From assembly GCA_025499705.1 (NCBI GenBank), contig JAFMVE010000005.1:154884-218883 (forward strand): 64,000 nucleotides of DNA, given 5' to 3'. This DNA comes from Carboxylicivirga caseinilyticus. Lineage in GTDB: Bacteria > Bacteroidota > Bacteroidia > Bacteroidales > Marinilabiliaceae. The translations under genes were made by a program, and so were the position numbers. The notes under the pieces were generated by a model. It was not told where the DNA came from. It did not search any database and was given only the letters and a program-made list of their open reading frames with translations. This document shows, in pieces, positions 26,302 to 36,397 of the stretch; the first letter of the stretch is position 1; each line of letters opens with the position of its first letter.

Positions 26302-27705
26302 ATGGCAAAAACATTATTTGATAAAATATGGGACAGTCACGTTGTCAAGACTATTGAGGACGGACCTAATGTCTTGTATATCGACCGTCATTTCATCCAC
26401 GAAGTGACAAGCCCTCAAGCTTTTGGAGGAATAAAAGCAAGAGGTATTCAGGTTGCCCGCCCTAATCAGGTGATCGCAACTCCCGATCATAATATTCCAA
26501 CAGTTGATCAGCACCTTACCATTCATGATGAATTATCAAGAGTGCAGGTTGAAACATTGAAGAAAAACTGTGAAGAGAATGGAATTACCATGTATGGTTT
26601 AAATCATCCTTACAATGGTATTGTTCACGTAGTTGGACCAGAAATGGGTATCACTCAACCAGGTATGACCATTGTTTGCGGTGACAGTCATACTTCTACT
26701 CATGGTGCCTTCGGAAGCATTGCTTTTGGAATTGGTACCAGTGAGGTTGAAATGGCCTTGGCTACACAATGTATTATGCAGCCAAAACCTAAAAAGATGC
26801 GCATTAACATTGAAGGTACTCTAGCCAACGGTGTTACATCAAAAGATATCATTCTTTATATCATTTCAAAAATCTCAACCGGAGGTGGTACAGGATATTT
26901 CGTTGAGTTTGCAGGTTCTGCTATCCGCAGCCTTTCAATGGAAGCCCGTATGACTATCTGTAATATGAGTATTGAAATGGGAGCGCGTGGTGGTATGATT
27001 GCTCCTGACGAAACTACTTTTGAGTATGTTAAAGGTCGCGAATATGCACCACAAGGTGAACAGTGGGAAAAAGCTGTTGCTTACTGGAAAACATTGGTAA
27101 CTGATGAGGATGCTGTTTTCGATAAAGAATTACATTACGAAGCGGCTGATATTGAGCCAATGATTACCTATGGAACCAATCCGGGAATGGGTGAAAAAAT
27201 TGTAGGTAACATTCCTACTTTGGATAGCATCGATGCCAGCTCTAAGGTAACCTTTCAAAAATCGATGGATTACATGGGATTTGCTCCTGGTGATAAACTG
27301 GAAGGAAAACAAATCGATTATGTATTCTTAGGTAGTTGTACCAACGGTCGTATTGAAGACTTACGTGCTTTTGCTGCTGCAGTAAAAGGTCGTAAAAAAG
27401 CTGACAATGTAACTGCATGGATTGTTCCTGGTAGTAAGCAGGTTGAAAAACAGGCCATTGCCGAAGGTATCAAAGAAGTATTGGAAGAAGCAGGATTTGA
27501 ATTACGTCAGCCAGGATGTTCAGCTTGTTTGGCTATGAATGATGATAAAATTCCTGAAGGCAAATACGCTGTATCAACTTCAAACAGAAACTTTGAAGGT
27601 CGTCAGGGACCCGGTTCACGCACGTTACTGGCAAGTCCGCTGACTGCTGCTGCAGCTGCTGTAACCGGTACTATTGCCGATCCAAGAACCATTTTTAATT
27701 TGTAA
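26302..27705 (+). CDS. leuC: 3-isopropylmalate dehydratase large subunit
   Basis: A 467-residue aconitase-family subunit that, with LeuD, isomerises 2- to 3-isopropylmalate. [4Fe-4S] ligands are seen at S-C-T-N-G-R (Cys near 347) and C-S-A-C-L-A-M-N (near 408 and 411). The [11 protein letters not shown] and E-R-H-F-like (I-D-R-H-F-I-H) active-site motifs are intact. Length equals that of the E. coli enzyme (466). It ends 16 bases before the leuD ATG. Confidence 0.95.
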   Translation: MAKTLFDKIWDSHVVKTIEDGPNVLYIDRHFIHEVTSPQAFGGIKARGIQVARPNQVIATPDHNIPTVDQHLTIHDELSRVQVETLKKNCEENGITMYGLNHPYNGIVHVVGPEMGITQPGMTIVCGDSHTSTHGAFGSIAFGIGTSEVEMALATQCIMQPKPKKMRINIEGTLANGVTSKDIILYIISKISTGGGTGYFVEFAGSAIRSLSMEARMTICNMSIEMGARGGMIAPDETTFEYVKGREYAPQGEQWEKAVAYWKTLVTDEDAVFDKELHYEAADIEPMITYGTNPGMGEKIVGNIPTLDSIDASSKVTFQKSMDYMGFAPGDKLEGKQIDYVFLGSCTNGRIEDLRAFAAAVKGRKKADNVTAWIVPGSKQVEKQAIAEGIKEVLEEAGFELRQPGCSACLAMNDDKIPEGKYAVSTSNRNFEGRQGPGSRTLLASPLTAAAAAVTGTIADPRTIFNL

Positions 27706-27721
27706 AACGGAGGAATACATT

Positions 27722-28321
27722 ATGCCAATAGATAAATTTGTAACAGTACAAACTACGGTAGTTCCATTACCAATTGAGAATGTGGACACCGATCAGATTA
27801 TTCCGGCCCGTTTCTTAAAAGCAACAACAAAGGATGGTTTCGGAGATAATTTATTTTTCGACTGGCGTTACGACAAAGCTGGTCAGCCAAAAGCAGATTT
27901 TGTTTTGAATAATCCAATTTATTCAGGAAGTGTGTTAGTGGCTGGTAAAAACTTTGGTAGCGGATCGAGTCGTGAACATGCTGCTTGGGCTATAGCAGGC
28001 TATGGATTCAAAGCAGTTGTATCAAGTTTCTTTGCTGATATTTTCCGCAATAACTCATTAAACAATGGTGTTTTGCCAGTGCAGGTAACGGATGCATTTC
28101 TAGCCGGTCTGTTCAAATCAATTGATGCAGATCCAAAGGCAGAGGTAAAGATTGATTTGGAAAATCAAACTATTACCAATGTCAGTACAGGTGAATCTGA
28201 ATCATTCGAAATCAATTCATATAAAAAGAATTGTCTTGTGAATGGATACGATGATATCGATTACTTATTGAGTCTAAAAGACGAAATAAGTGCGTACGAA
28301 AAGCAAGCGATAAAATTTTGA
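27722..28321 (+). CDS. leuD: 3-isopropylmalate dehydratase small subunit
   Basis: A 199-residue swivel subunit partner of LeuC. The N-terminus [20 protein letters not shown] and [13 protein letters not shown] are the LeuD signatures. I choose ATG 27722 because a GGAGG-like site (ACGGAGGAA) sits upstream and it gives the family length; the longer frame overlapping leuC adds 16 unrelated residues. It is followed by a strong terminator-like hairpin. Confidence 0.94.
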   Translation: MPIDKFVTVQTTVVPLPIENVDTDQIIPARFLKATTKDGFGDNLFFDWRYDKAGQPKADFVLNNPIYSGSVLVAGKNFGSGSSREHAAWAIAGYGFKAVVSSFFADIFRNNSLNNGVLPVQVTDAFLAGLFKSIDADPKAEVKIDLENQTITNVSTGESESFEINSYKKNCLVNGYDDIDYLLSLKDEISAYEKQAIKF

Positions 28322-28332
28322 TTCTTTGTTTG

Positions 28333-28368
28333 AACCTACCGATACTTGCCATTATCGGTAGGTTTTTT
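28333..28368 (+). terminator. Rho-independent terminator after leuD
   Basis: A perfect 12-bp stem (28333-28344 with 28353-28364), an 8-base loop and six T. Because the next genes are on the same strand and belong to the same pathway, it may give partial termination, or the downstream genes may have a separate promoter. Confidence 0.75.
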
Positions 28369-28416
28369 GCATAACCACTATAAAGCAAAACACATAAACC
28401 AAAAACCATAAAGGGG

Positions 28417-29943
28417 ATGACTATAGAGCTAATGGATACGACCCTCAGGGATGGCGAGCAAACAACAGGCGTTTCTTTTAACGATTCTGAGAAGCTTACC
28501 ATGGCGCGTATTCTTCTTCAAGAACTAAAAGTAGACAGAATAGAGGTAGCATCAGCCAGGGTTAGTGCAGGGGAGTTTAAAGCTGTTCAAAAAATTAGTG
28601 AATGGGCAGCAAAAAATAACCTGCTTGATAGAATTGAGGTTTTAGGTTTTGTCGACAACGGAGTATCTCTCAATTGGATAAAGGATACCGGTGCAAGGGT
28701 TTGTAACCTTTTAACAAAAGGTTCTTTAAAACATGTAACCAGCCAGTTACGAAAAACTCCTGAAGAACATATTGAAGACATCAGGGGTGTTTTAAAACAA
28801 GCCCGTGAGATGAATATTGATATTAATATTTATCTTGAGGACTGGTCGAACGGCATGATTGACTCACCTGAATATGTATTCTTTTTATTAGATCAATTAC
28901 AGGATGATTCCATTAAACGATTTATGCTACCTGATACACTTGGTGTTTTAAATCCTGATCAAGTAAAAGAATTTTGTTCAGCCATCATCACCAGATATCC
29001 AAATCTGCATTTCGATTTTCATGCGCATAACGATTATGATTTAGCTGTTGCAAATGTTTTTGCAGCCGTAAAATCTGGATTTAAAGGTATTCATACCACC
29101 ATTAATGGTTTGGGCGAAAGGGCAGGAAATGCACCAATGGCTAGTGTTGTAGGGGTGTTGACTGATCAACTGAAAGCTAAAACCAATATCGACGAATCGA
29201 AATTAACCAGAGCCAGTCAGGTTGTAGAAAGTTTCAGTGGCATTCGTATTCCGGCCAATAAACCACTAACCGGCGAATACGTTTTTACACAATGTGCAGG
29301 TATTCACGCCGATGGTGACAGTAAGGATAATCTGTATTTTAACAATCTGATGCCTGAGCGTTTTGGAAGAGTCAGAAAATATGCTCTAGGAAAAACTTCA
29401 GGAAGAGCCAATATTCTTAAAAACCTTGAGGAACTTGGCATCAGTCTTTCAACAGAAGAGATGCAACGCGTCACCAAAGAAGTAATAGAACTGGGTGATA
29501 AAAAGGAAACTGTCACTACGGAAGATCTTCCTTATATTATTTCTGATGTTTTAAAGAGTTCTTCCATCAATGAGTATATAAAGGTTAACAATTACAGCTT
29601 ATCTTTGACACGCGGAATGAAGCCAACGGCTTCGTTAAGCATTAAGATCAATGATAAAGATTACCAGGCTTCCTCAGCTGGCGACGGTCAGTACGACGCA
29701 TTTATGAAGGCACTCTGGAAAATCTACGATGAGTTGAAAAAACCACATCCTTTATTGGCCGATTATTACGTAACGATCCCTCCTGGCGGTAAAACCGATG
29801 CCTTTGTTGAAACGGTTATATCGTGGGAGTATAATGATAAAGTATTTAAAACACGGGGATTGGATGCCGACCAGACAGAAGCAGCCATCAAAGCAACCGT
29901 TAAAATGCTAAACTTAATAGAAAACGAGAACATTAATTTATAG
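28417..29943 (+). CDS. Second isopropylmalate/(R)-citramalate synthase-family enzyme
   Basis: A 508-residue HMGL-like plus LeuA-dimer enzyme. [12 protein letters not shown] at 7-18, F-H-A-H-N-D-Y-D near 203 and N-G-L-G-E-R-A-G-N near 230 keep the catalytic set. The C-terminal regulatory domain spans ~385-508. It is clearly diverged from LeuA in the same operon. Two readings are possible: a citramalate synthase (CimA; acetyl-CoA plus pyruvate, giving 2-ketobutyrate through LeuCD/LeuB for isoleucine) or a second LeuA. A threonine dehydratase is also encoded, so a citramalate route would be an alternative source of 2-ketobutyrate. Specificity cannot be decided by eye. Confidence 0.85.
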   Translation: MTIELMDTTLRDGEQTTGVSFNDSEKLTMARILLQELKVDRIEVASARVSAGEFKAVQKISEWAAKNNLLDRIEVLGFVDNGVSLNWIKDTGARVCNLLTKGSLKHVTSQLRKTPEEHIEDIRGVLKQAREMNIDINIYLEDWSNGMIDSPEYVFFLLDQLQDDSIKRFMLPDTLGVLNPDQVKEFCSAIITRYPNLHFDFHAHNDYDLAVANVFAAVKSGFKGIHTTINGLGERAGNAPMASVVGVLTDQLKAKTNIDESKLTRASQVVESFSGIRIPANKPLTGEYVFTQCAGIHADGDSKDNLYFNNLMPERFGRVRKYALGKTSGRANILKNLEELGISLSTEEMQRVTKEVIELGDKKETVTTEDLPYIISDVLKSSSINEYIKVNNYSLSLTRGMKPTASLSIKINDKDYQASSAGDGQYDAFMKALWKIYDELKKPHPLLADYYVTIPPGGKTDAFVETVISWEYNDKVFKTRGLDADQTEAAIKATVKMLNLIENENINL

Positions 29944-29945
29944 AA

Positions 29946-29963
29946 CTAGCAACTAGTTGCTAG
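29946..29963. repeat. Perfect 18-bp palindrome upstream of leuB
   Basis: CTAGCAACTAGTTGCTAG is fully self-complementary and lies 32 bases before the leuB ATG. It is related in wording to the AGCTA-rich dispersed repeats. It could be a protein-binding site or a repeat remnant. Confidence 0.6.
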
Positions 29964-29995
29964 CTTCTAGCAGCCAGATAAAACTATCTAAGATA

Positions 29996-31057
29996 ATGAA
30001 ATTAAATATTGCAGTTTTGCCAGGAGATGGCATCGGACCAGAAATTGTAGCACAAGCTCAAAAAGTAATTGATGCTGTTGCTGTTAAATTCGGACATGAA
30101 GTAAACTATAACAATGCTTTGGTTGGCGCCACTGCCATTGATCAGGTTGGAGATCCATACCCGGAAGAGACACACGAAATTTGTATGAAAGCTGATGCGG
30201 TTCTATTCGGTGCCATTGGTGATCCTAAATTCGATAACGATCCTAAAGCTAAAGTTCGTCCTGAACAAGGACTTTTGGCGATGCGTAAAAAATTAGGCTT
30301 ATATGCCAATATTCGTCCTGTTACAACTTTCCCTTCATTGCTTGACAAAAGCCCTTTGCGATTAGATATTGTTGAAGGTGCCGACTTTGTTGTGGTTCGC
30401 GAGTTAACAGGCGGTATCTATTTCGGTGATAAAGGTCGTTCTGAAGATTTGAAAAAAGCTTTTGACACCTGTACCTACACGACCGATGAGGTTGAACGCA
30501 TCCTTAAACTGGCTTATTCATATGCTGAAAAACGTAATAAACGATTAACCATTGTTGATAAAGCAAACGTTTTGGCAACCTCTCGTCTGTGGAGAGAAAC
30601 AGCTCAGGCTATGGAAGGCGATTATAAGGATATTGAAGTTGATTACATGTTTGTTGATAATGCCGCCATGCAATTAATCCAGTGGCCAAAGAAATTTGAT
30701 GTGATGGTTACTGAAAACATGTTTGGTGACATCCTTAGCGATGAAGCTTCAGTAATCACTGGATCACTAGGCTTATTACCATCGGCTTCAGTTGGTATTC
30801 ACACCTCTGTTTTCGAACCAATTCACGGATCGTATCCACAGGCTGCAGGAAAAGACATTGCCAACCCGGTTGCAACTGTTCTTTCAGCTGCCATGTTATT
30901 AGAATCGCTTGATTTATTGGATGAAGCACAAGCTGTGCGCGATGCGGTTAATAAATCATTGGAAGAAGGCGTTGTTACAGAAGATATTTCAAGAGGCGCA
31001 AAAGCCTTTAAAACATCTGAAGTCGGCGACTGGTTAGCAGATTACATTAAAAAGTAA
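29996..31057 (+). CDS. leuB: 3-isopropylmalate dehydrogenase
   Basis: A 353-residue NAD+-dependent beta-decarboxylating dehydrogenase producing 2-ketoisocaproate. Signatures: [10 protein letters not shown] at 7-16, R-x-x-L-x-L-Y-A-N-I-R-P (~95), and [10 protein letters not shown] (the metal-binding Asp, ~240). [15 protein letters not shown] (~280) is the NAD-binding loop. ATG 29996 is chosen; an upstream in-frame TTG would add 13 residues and start inside the palindrome. A terminator follows immediately. Confidence 0.95.
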   Translation: MKLNIAVLPGDGIGPEIVAQAQKVIDAVAVKFGHEVNYNNALVGATAIDQVGDPYPEETHEICMKADAVLFGAIGDPKFDNDPKAKVRPEQGLLAMRKKLGLYANIRPVTTFPSLLDKSPLRLDIVEGADFVVVRELTGGIYFGDKGRSEDLKKAFDTCTYTTDEVERILKLAYSYAEKRNKRLTIVDKANVLATSRLWRETAQAMEGDYKDIEVDYMFVDNAAMQLIQWPKKFDVMVTENMFGDILSDEASVITGSLGLLPSASVGIHTSVFEPIHGSYPQAAGKDIANPVATVLSAAMLLESLDLLDEAQAVRDAVNKSLEEGVVTEDISRGAKAFKTSEVGDWLADYIKK

Positions 31058-31062
31058 CATAG

Positions 31063-31095
31063 AAACACCGGTCAGATTCATGGCCGGTGTTTTTT
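31063..31095 (+). terminator. Rho-independent terminator after leuB
   Basis: A 12-bp stem with one G-U pair (31063-31074 with 31081-31092), a 6-base loop and a T-rich tail ending only 13 bases before the ilvA ATG. Confidence 0.75.
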
Positions 31096-31107
31096 CTTAT
31101 CAACAAA

Positions 31108-32385
31108 ATGAAAAACAATAATCAATCAACACAAAATCCTTACTCTCCCAAAGTTGAGGATATACTTGCTGCCAAACTTACACTCAATAATATTGTTGAG
31201 ACTACTCCCATTACTAAAAACCGCAATTTATCAGCCAAATACCAGGCTAATATATTTCTGAAGAGAGAAGACCTTCAAACGGTACGATCTTATAAAATAA
31301 GGGGTGCTTATAATAAAATAAAGAGCCTTTCTGACGAACAAATCAAAGCAGGCATTGTATGTGCCAGTGCCGGTAACCATGCACAGGGAGTTGCATATTC
31401 ATGCCAGATGCTGGGGATTGATGGTATTATTTACATGCCAAGCACAACACCCAAACAAAAGGTGAACCAGGTTAAAATGTTTGGTCAGGATAAAGTTAAG
31501 GTAGTATTGATTGGCGACACTTATGATGATTCGTATAATGCTGCCATGGATGAATGTACCAAAACAGGCAAGACCTTCATACATCCGTTTGACGACCCCA
31601 AAATAATAGAAGGACAGGGAACTGTTGGATTGGAAATACTGGAGCAAACCAAAGAAAAGATTGATTATATTTTCGTTCCTATTGGAGGTGGTGGTTTGGT
31701 AGCCGGATTAGGAAGCTACATAAAGCACATGAGTCCTGACACCAAAATAATTGGTGTTGAACCTGCCGGAGCACCTGCTATGTTCGAATCGCTTAAAACA
31801 GGTGAAGTGATTGAACTGAAGGAGATTGATAAATTCGTTGATGGTGCAGCCGTTCAAAAAGTAGGTAGCTACACTTTTGCAATATGTCAAAAGATTATAG
31901 ACGATATGATTCTGGTTCCGGAAGGAAAAATTTGCACCAAGATTCTTGAATTATATAATTTTGATGCTATTGTGGTTGAGCCTGCCGGAGCATTAAGTGT
32001 CGCAGCACTTGAGTTTTATGCAGACAAAATCAAAGGTAAAAACGTGGTGTGCATTCTTAGCGGAAGTAATAATGATATTACCCGCATGGAAGATATTAAA
32101 GAGCGATCACTCCTTTACGAAGGTTTAAAACACTATTTTATCGTTCGTTTTCCTCAAAGAGCAGGTGCTTTAAAAGATTTTGTTGATCAGGTTTTAGGAC
32201 CCGGTGATGACATTACCCACTTTGAATATCGCAAGAAAACCAGTCGTGAAAAAGGTCCGGCTCTTGTTGGAATTGAACTTCACAAAAAAGAAGATTTTAA
32301 TGGCTTAACTGAACGAATGAAGGCCAATGGGTTTGTTGTTGAATACCTCAACGATAATCCCGATTTGTTTCAATATCTTATTTAA
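31108..32385 (+). CDS. ilvA: Threonine dehydratase (deaminase), biosynthetic
   Basis: A 425-residue PLP enzyme that converts threonine to 2-ketobutyrate for isoleucine. The PLP lysine is in S-Y-K-I-R-G-A-Y-N-K; the phosphate loop is G-G-G-G-L-V-A-G, with S-A-G-N-H-A-Q-G preceding. The C-terminus (~335-425) is an ACT-like regulatory domain (F-P-Q-R-A-G-A-L). This is the shorter, single-ACT-like form found in many non-enteric bacteria. ATG 31108 is selected because an earlier GTG lies within the terminator hairpin. Last gene of the branched-chain locus. Confidence 0.93.
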   Translation: MKNNNQSTQNPYSPKVEDILAAKLTLNNIVETTPITKNRNLSAKYQANIFLKREDLQTVRSYKIRGAYNKIKSLSDEQIKAGIVCASAGNHAQGVAYSCQMLGIDGIIYMPSTTPKQKVNQVKMFGQDKVKVVLIGDTYDDSYNAAMDECTKTGKTFIHPFDDPKIIEGQGTVGLEILEQTKEKIDYIFVPIGGGGLVAGLGSYIKHMSPDTKIIGVEPAGAPAMFESLKTGEVIELKEIDKFVDGAAVQKVGSYTFAICQKIIDDMILVPEGKICTKILELYNFDAIVVEPAGALSVAALEFYADKIKGKNVVCILSGSNNDITRMEDIKERSLLYEGLKHYFIVRFPQRAGALKDFVDQVLGPGDDITHFEYRKKTSREKGPALVGIELHKKEDFNGLTERMKANGFVVEYLNDNPDLFQYLI

Positions 32386-32393
32386 AAACATTG

Positions 32394-32423
32394 AAAAGCC
32401 AGACTCTGAAGAATCTGGCTTTT
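32394..32423. terminator. Bidirectional terminator between ilvA and the Che cluster
   Basis: A perfect 10-bp stem (AAAAGCCAGA with TCTGGCTTTT, 10-base loop) lies between the ends of ilvA and the last gene of the minus-strand signalling cluster. Confidence 0.7.
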
Positions 32424-32447
32424 ATTTTTAATAAATATATCTGCGTC

Positions 32448-35051
32448 TTATAGCTCGATACCAATTAAAAGTACATCATCTACCTGCTTATATTCTCCCA
32501 TCCAGTCATAGAATGATTGGGCAAAATGACGTTCGAAATGGGCCATTGTTTGGTTAGGAACTTCAGTAAGGGTTTCACGAATTCTCTTAGACTGGAATTT
32601 ACGCCCTTCTGGTCCACCTATCTGATCAGGTAATCCATCAGAGAAAATAAAGAATTGGTCTCCTTTCTTGTACTTTATCAGATGGTTTTCAAAGTCTTTC
32701 TCAACTTTCTTCAATAATGGTTTTCCTCCAATTCCTTTTCGTGTTCCTTTATACTCAAGCAATTCTCCTTCCGATAAAAGATATAATGGGTTATGTGCTC
32801 CGGCAAACTGCATCTCATCCGATTCCAGATCAATCTTAACCAAAGCCAGATCCATACCATCTCTGCCATTGGCACCTTCCTGATCCTGTCTCAAAGTACG
32901 ACGTACATCCAGATGAAGCATATCCAGGAGTTCTGCAGCTGTTACATCGTTGCTGGCATTTACAATATTATTCATAAGGAAATACCCAATAAACGACAAC
33001 AAAGCTCCTGGCACACCATGTCCGGTACAGTCAACCGCTGCCACATAAAAATGATTATCTTTTTTGAACATCCAGGGGAAATCGCCACTTACCACATCTT
33101 TTGGTCGATAGAAAATAAAAGATCTTGGAAAGAATTGCTGTAACAGATTTGTATCGGGCAAGATTGCCGTTTGTATACGCTGTGCATAATTAATACTATC
33201 TGATATCTTTTTATTCTTCTCTTTAATCTCCTGTTCAATCTTCTTGAAATCGGTCATATCGTGAGCTACAAACAAGATAGATTCAAGATCGCGTTCTTCA
33301 TTAAACTCAGGAATGGCTTTAATTTCCATTATATGCGTACTTTCTACTCCATCAACCTCAACTTCATTAATTGATTGCGATAAAGTAGATCTGATGTCAA
33401 TCAGTGTCTCTTTCATATAATCTCTCAGGCGATTATCAACTTCCAGCTCATTCACTCTCATTTTAACCAATTCGGCGACAGGTTTTCCGATAAATTCTGA
33501 AACCTTAGGATTGACGTAAACCAATTTACCGGCAGTGTTAATACGAATAATCATATCAGGAGAATTCTCTGATAATGATTGCATCCTACTTTTCATTCGT
33601 TCTTCCTTCTCTGCCCTCTTTCGCTCTGTTATATCCTGGGTGTTAAAAATTATTCCTTTAATGGCCGGATCGTGCAACAGGTTTTTACCTTTTGTTTCCA
33701 AAAATAATTTTCGCCCGTCTTTTCTCAGATAGGTATACTGTGCTGTTTGCTCGCCACCAGGTGTTTCCAATAAATATTGAAACAGATTATTGATTGTTTT
33801 ATATCCTCTGGGAGTCATCAACTCAGGATCCATACCTGTAACCTCATCATCCTGAGTATAACCAAGAATCTGCTTAACAGAAGGACTTTCAAATAAGAGT
33901 TGTTGATTCTCGTTATAAATAGAGATAAACTCAGAAGCATTGGTTAATAAAGCCTCAAGACGTTTTTGCGCATGTTCAACCTCCTGAATCTGATTCTCAA
34001 GCAACTGATTTGATTTCTCCAATTCTTCTTTCGCCTCAAGCATCTCGGCTGCATTCTGCTGCAATTGCTTTTCATTACTCTGAAGAATCTCAGTCATCTT
34101 TTGAGATTCAGTTAAAAGATTGGCTGTTCTCTGATTGATTTTAAGGTTATAAATGGTTCGCCCTATAATACCACTCAGTTCTTCTGATAATTCCAAAACA
34201 TGTTTGGGAAGACTATTAGCAAGAAAAGCCACTTCCACAACTCCCTGCAAATCTTCTTCCTGAAGTAACGGGATAATAATCAAGCTTTTTGGTTTTTTAT
34301 CTCCCAATAAGCCTGAAGTAATATAGAAATAGTCGTCCGGAATCTCCGTACGATAAATCATTTGCTTTTCGAAGGCAACTTCACCTAACAACCCTTTTCC
34401 GATACTTATTCTTTGTCTTTCAAATCTCTTACGATTGTAGGCATAACTTGACGAGTTTACCAATTCATTCTCGTCGAGCAAATAAAGTGTTCCCTGAATA
34501 CCTCCACAATATTCGATGAAACCACGAAGTACATCATCAGTTAATTCTTCAATTTTGTTATGAGATCGGAGTATATCTGAAATTCTTTCTTTTCCACGCG
34601 CAATCCAATTATAAATATCTTCCTGTTCTCTGTTTCTCTTCAGATTTTCACCCAGATTAACCAGTGTTTTCGATAATTGATTATTATCATGAGTGATACC
34701 ATCCAATTCACCATTACTGATTTTCTCGGCTAATTCAATGCTCAGGTTAATTCTCTGACTTAACTCATCTACCTGATTATTGAGTTTCATATTCTTAACT
34801 CTGCTGTAGTTAATTGCATACAGTATACCCAACGGGGTTGATATAACCATAAAATCAATAAACCAAACCAATATGGAGCTATGAATAGCGATAATATTTA
34901 CGATAGAAAAATATGAATCTGTAAAAGATAGAAAACCTGACCAAATCAAAAACAACAACATGATTAGCCCAATTACCAATAAGTACCAGTCCCGCTCGTT
35001 AATGGCGGTATGGCTAAACATCAGTTTCAATCTTTTTTTTAGTCCTGCCAT
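32448..35051 (-). CDS. Membrane GAF-PAS-PAS SpoIIE-type (PP2C) phosphatase
   Basis: An 867-residue signalling protein. Two membrane helices lie at ~22-45 and ~55-78, followed by a GAF domain (~160-310), a coiled coil (~315-375), PAS (~380-485), a second PAS (~495-610) and a SpoIIE/PP2C phosphatase (~650-867). The phosphatase keeps its metal-binding aspartates: V-V-S-G-D-F, A-A-V-D-C-T-G-H-G-V-P-G, F-S-D-G-L-P-D-Q and a final D-D-V-L-L. Such enzymes dephosphorylate phospho-Ser/Thr STAS proteins in partner-switching pathways. A STAS protein is encoded in the same cluster, so it is a candidate target (inference). It is the last gene of the cluster. Confidence 0.88.
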   Translation of the reverse strand: MAGLKKRLKLMFSHTAINERDWYLLVIGLIMLLFLIWSGFLSFTDSYFSIVNIIAIHSSILVWFIDFMVISTPLGILYAINYSRVKNMKLNNQVDELSQRINLSIELAEKISNGELDGITHDNNQLSKTLVNLGENLKRNREQEDIYNWIARGKERISDILRSHNKIEELTDDVLRGFIEYCGGIQGTLYLLDENELVNSSSYAYNRKRFERQRISIGKGLLGEVAFEKQMIYRTEIPDDYFYITSGLLGDKKPKSLIIIPLLQEEDLQGVVEVAFLANSLPKHVLELSEELSGIIGRTIYNLKINQRTANLLTESQKMTEILQSNEKQLQQNAAEMLEAKEELEKSNQLLENQIQEVEHAQKRLEALLTNASEFISIYNENQQLLFESPSVKQILGYTQDDEVTGMDPELMTPRGYKTINNLFQYLLETPGGEQTAQYTYLRKDGRKLFLETKGKNLLHDPAIKGIIFNTQDITERKRAEKEERMKSRMQSLSENSPDMIIRINTAGKLVYVNPKVSEFIGKPVAELVKMRVNELEVDNRLRDYMKETLIDIRSTLSQSINEVEVDGVESTHIMEIKAIPEFNEERDLESILFVAHDMTDFKKIEQEIKEKNKKISDSINYAQRIQTAILPDTNLLQQFFPRSFIFYRPKDVVSGDFPWMFKKDNHFYVAAVDCTGHGVPGALLSFIGYFLMNNIVNASNDVTAAELLDMLHLDVRRTLRQDQEGANGRDGMDLALVKIDLESDEMQFAGAHNPLYLLSEGELLEYKGTRKGIGGKPLLKKVEKDFENHLIKYKKGDQFFIFSDGLPDQIGGPEGRKFQSKRIRETLTEVPNQTMAHFERHFAQSFYDWMGEYKQVDDVLLIGIEL

Positions 35052-35062
35052 GTTTTGTCAAT

Positions 35063-35815
35063 TTAATTTTGCCCTGCTTCAGATGAATATACACTTTTCA
35101 GATACTCATTCCAGATGGAATCTAATCCAAGTTTTTTAAACGAAGCGACTTCTAGTAAAATACCTTTTCCATTATACTCTACGGGCAAAAAGTAAATATA
35201 TGTTGGTTGAGCTTCTCCACTTCCTGAAGAAGCAACCAGATAATCTGCGGGTATGTCAGCTAATTCCACTGCTTTTCTCTCAACGATCACCTGACCATGT
35301 ATGCCTTCTCCAACAACAATGTTTTCTATTACATATTCCTCTTCCAAACCATATGTCTTTAGAGGTTTATAACATTTTTCCACATCACACTGCACATACA
35401 GAATTCCGGCTACTAATTCAACACTGCTTTTAACCAACTCAAATATTTTGAAGGGCCTTTCCTGTTCTTCACTTTGTTGAATCACTTCACTTATTTCGGC
35501 CAACATTTTATCTTTAAGAGTATGATAAACCTGTTCATTTTGTCTTTCTATTTCCAGTTCCCTAATTTTGTTTTCTAGTCTTGTATTTTCATTCTGAAGA
35601 CTAGCAATGTCTTTTTTTAACTGATCATCATTGCATTTTCCTTTAGGCATTAACTGGCTATTTACAAAGAAGATCATGCCCAATACAACAAAAAGGGATA
35701 ATAATTCAAAAGTAAAGTAAACAGGAGAAATTACTGAGGGTACAAAATAATACTTAGTAATAACAAAAATCAGAAAGATGAAGCCAAACCAAAATATATA
35801 CTTGTCTTTACTCAT
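35063..35815 (-). CDS. Membrane-anchored GAF-domain protein
   Basis: A 250-residue protein with two membrane helices at ~8-26 and ~30-52, a coiled coil (~65-105; N-E-N-T-R-L-E-N-K-I-R-E-L-E) and a GAF-like domain (~120-240). The stretch V-G-E-G-I-H-G-Q-V-I-V-E and D-I-P-A-D-Y-L-V parallels the GAF domains of its two large neighbours, so the three share an ancestor. It has no output domain and may act by contact with the phosphatase or CheA complex. Eleven bases separate it from the phosphatase gene. Confidence 0.65.
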   Translation of the reverse strand: MSKDKYIFWFGFIFLIFVITKYYFVPSVISPVYFTFELLSLFVVLGMIFFVNSQLMPKGKCNDDQLKKDIASLQNENTRLENKIRELEIERQNEQVYHTLKDKMLAEISEVIQQSEEQERPFKIFELVKSSVELVAGILYVQCDVEKCYKPLKTYGLEEEYVIENIVVGEGIHGQVIVERKAVELADIPADYLVASSGSGEAQPTYIYFLPVEYNGKGILLEVASFKKLGLDSIWNEYLKSVYSSEAGQN

Positions 35816-35819
35816 AAAA

Positions 35820-36389
35820 TTATCTCGCTAGTTGGTTTAAATACTGAATAATTTCATCCGGTGACATCACCTTGGATGGGGTCATCAATCGCAAAGCCAT
35901 CTTTGGCATTGTGTCAACATCACAGGTTGCCGGATCCTGAACAATGGTAAAACCTTTTTTATCAGCAATATCTTTCATTCCCTTAGCACCATCCTTATTT
36001 GCACCGGTTAACAGAATTCCAATAAGTTTATCACGATAAAAATAAGCTGCCGAAGAAAGTGTATGGTCAATTGATGGACGACTATGATTTAACGGTTCCT
36101 CCGTTGATAAGCTAAATGATCCATCGTACTCAATAAATAAGTGATAATTAGATGGTGCAAGATATACTTTGCCCGGTACTATCGAATCCTTATCATGAGG
36201 TTCAATTACTTCCAGATTTGATTTAAGGTTAATACTCTCAAGTAATCCTGATCTTACGTGTTTTAAACGATGCAAACACAAGATAACGGGCAATGGAAAG
36301 CCAGAGTCAATTTTTGATAAAATTTTACTGACCACAGAGAAGCTACCTGCCGAACCTCCTATTACAACCGCTTTGTATTTTAAAAACAT
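35820..36389 (-). CDS. Stand-alone CheB methylesterase domain
   Basis: A 189-residue protein that matches only the C-terminal catalytic domain of CheB; the receiver domain is absent. The triad is intact: Ser13 (G-G-S-A-G-S), His40 (L-C-L-H-R-L-K) and Asp133 (T-G-A-N-K-D-G-A-K-G). It would demethylate or deamidate chemoreceptor glutamates without phospho-control. ATG 36389 is taken as start (a TTG precedes it). A full CheB is encoded 3.6 kb upstream in the same cluster, so the pair may act on different receptors or pathways. Confidence 0.85.
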   Translation of the reverse strand: MFLKYKAVVIGGSAGSFSVVSKILSKIDSGFPLPVILCLHRLKHVRSGLLESINLKSNLEVIEPHDKDSIVPGKVYLAPSNYHLFIEYDGSFSLSTEEPLNHSRPSIDHTLSSAAYFYRDKLIGILLTGANKDGAKGMKDIADKKGFTIVQDPATCDVDTMPKMALRLMTPSKVMSPDEIIQYLNQLAR

Positions 36390-36397
36390 CAACTGGA

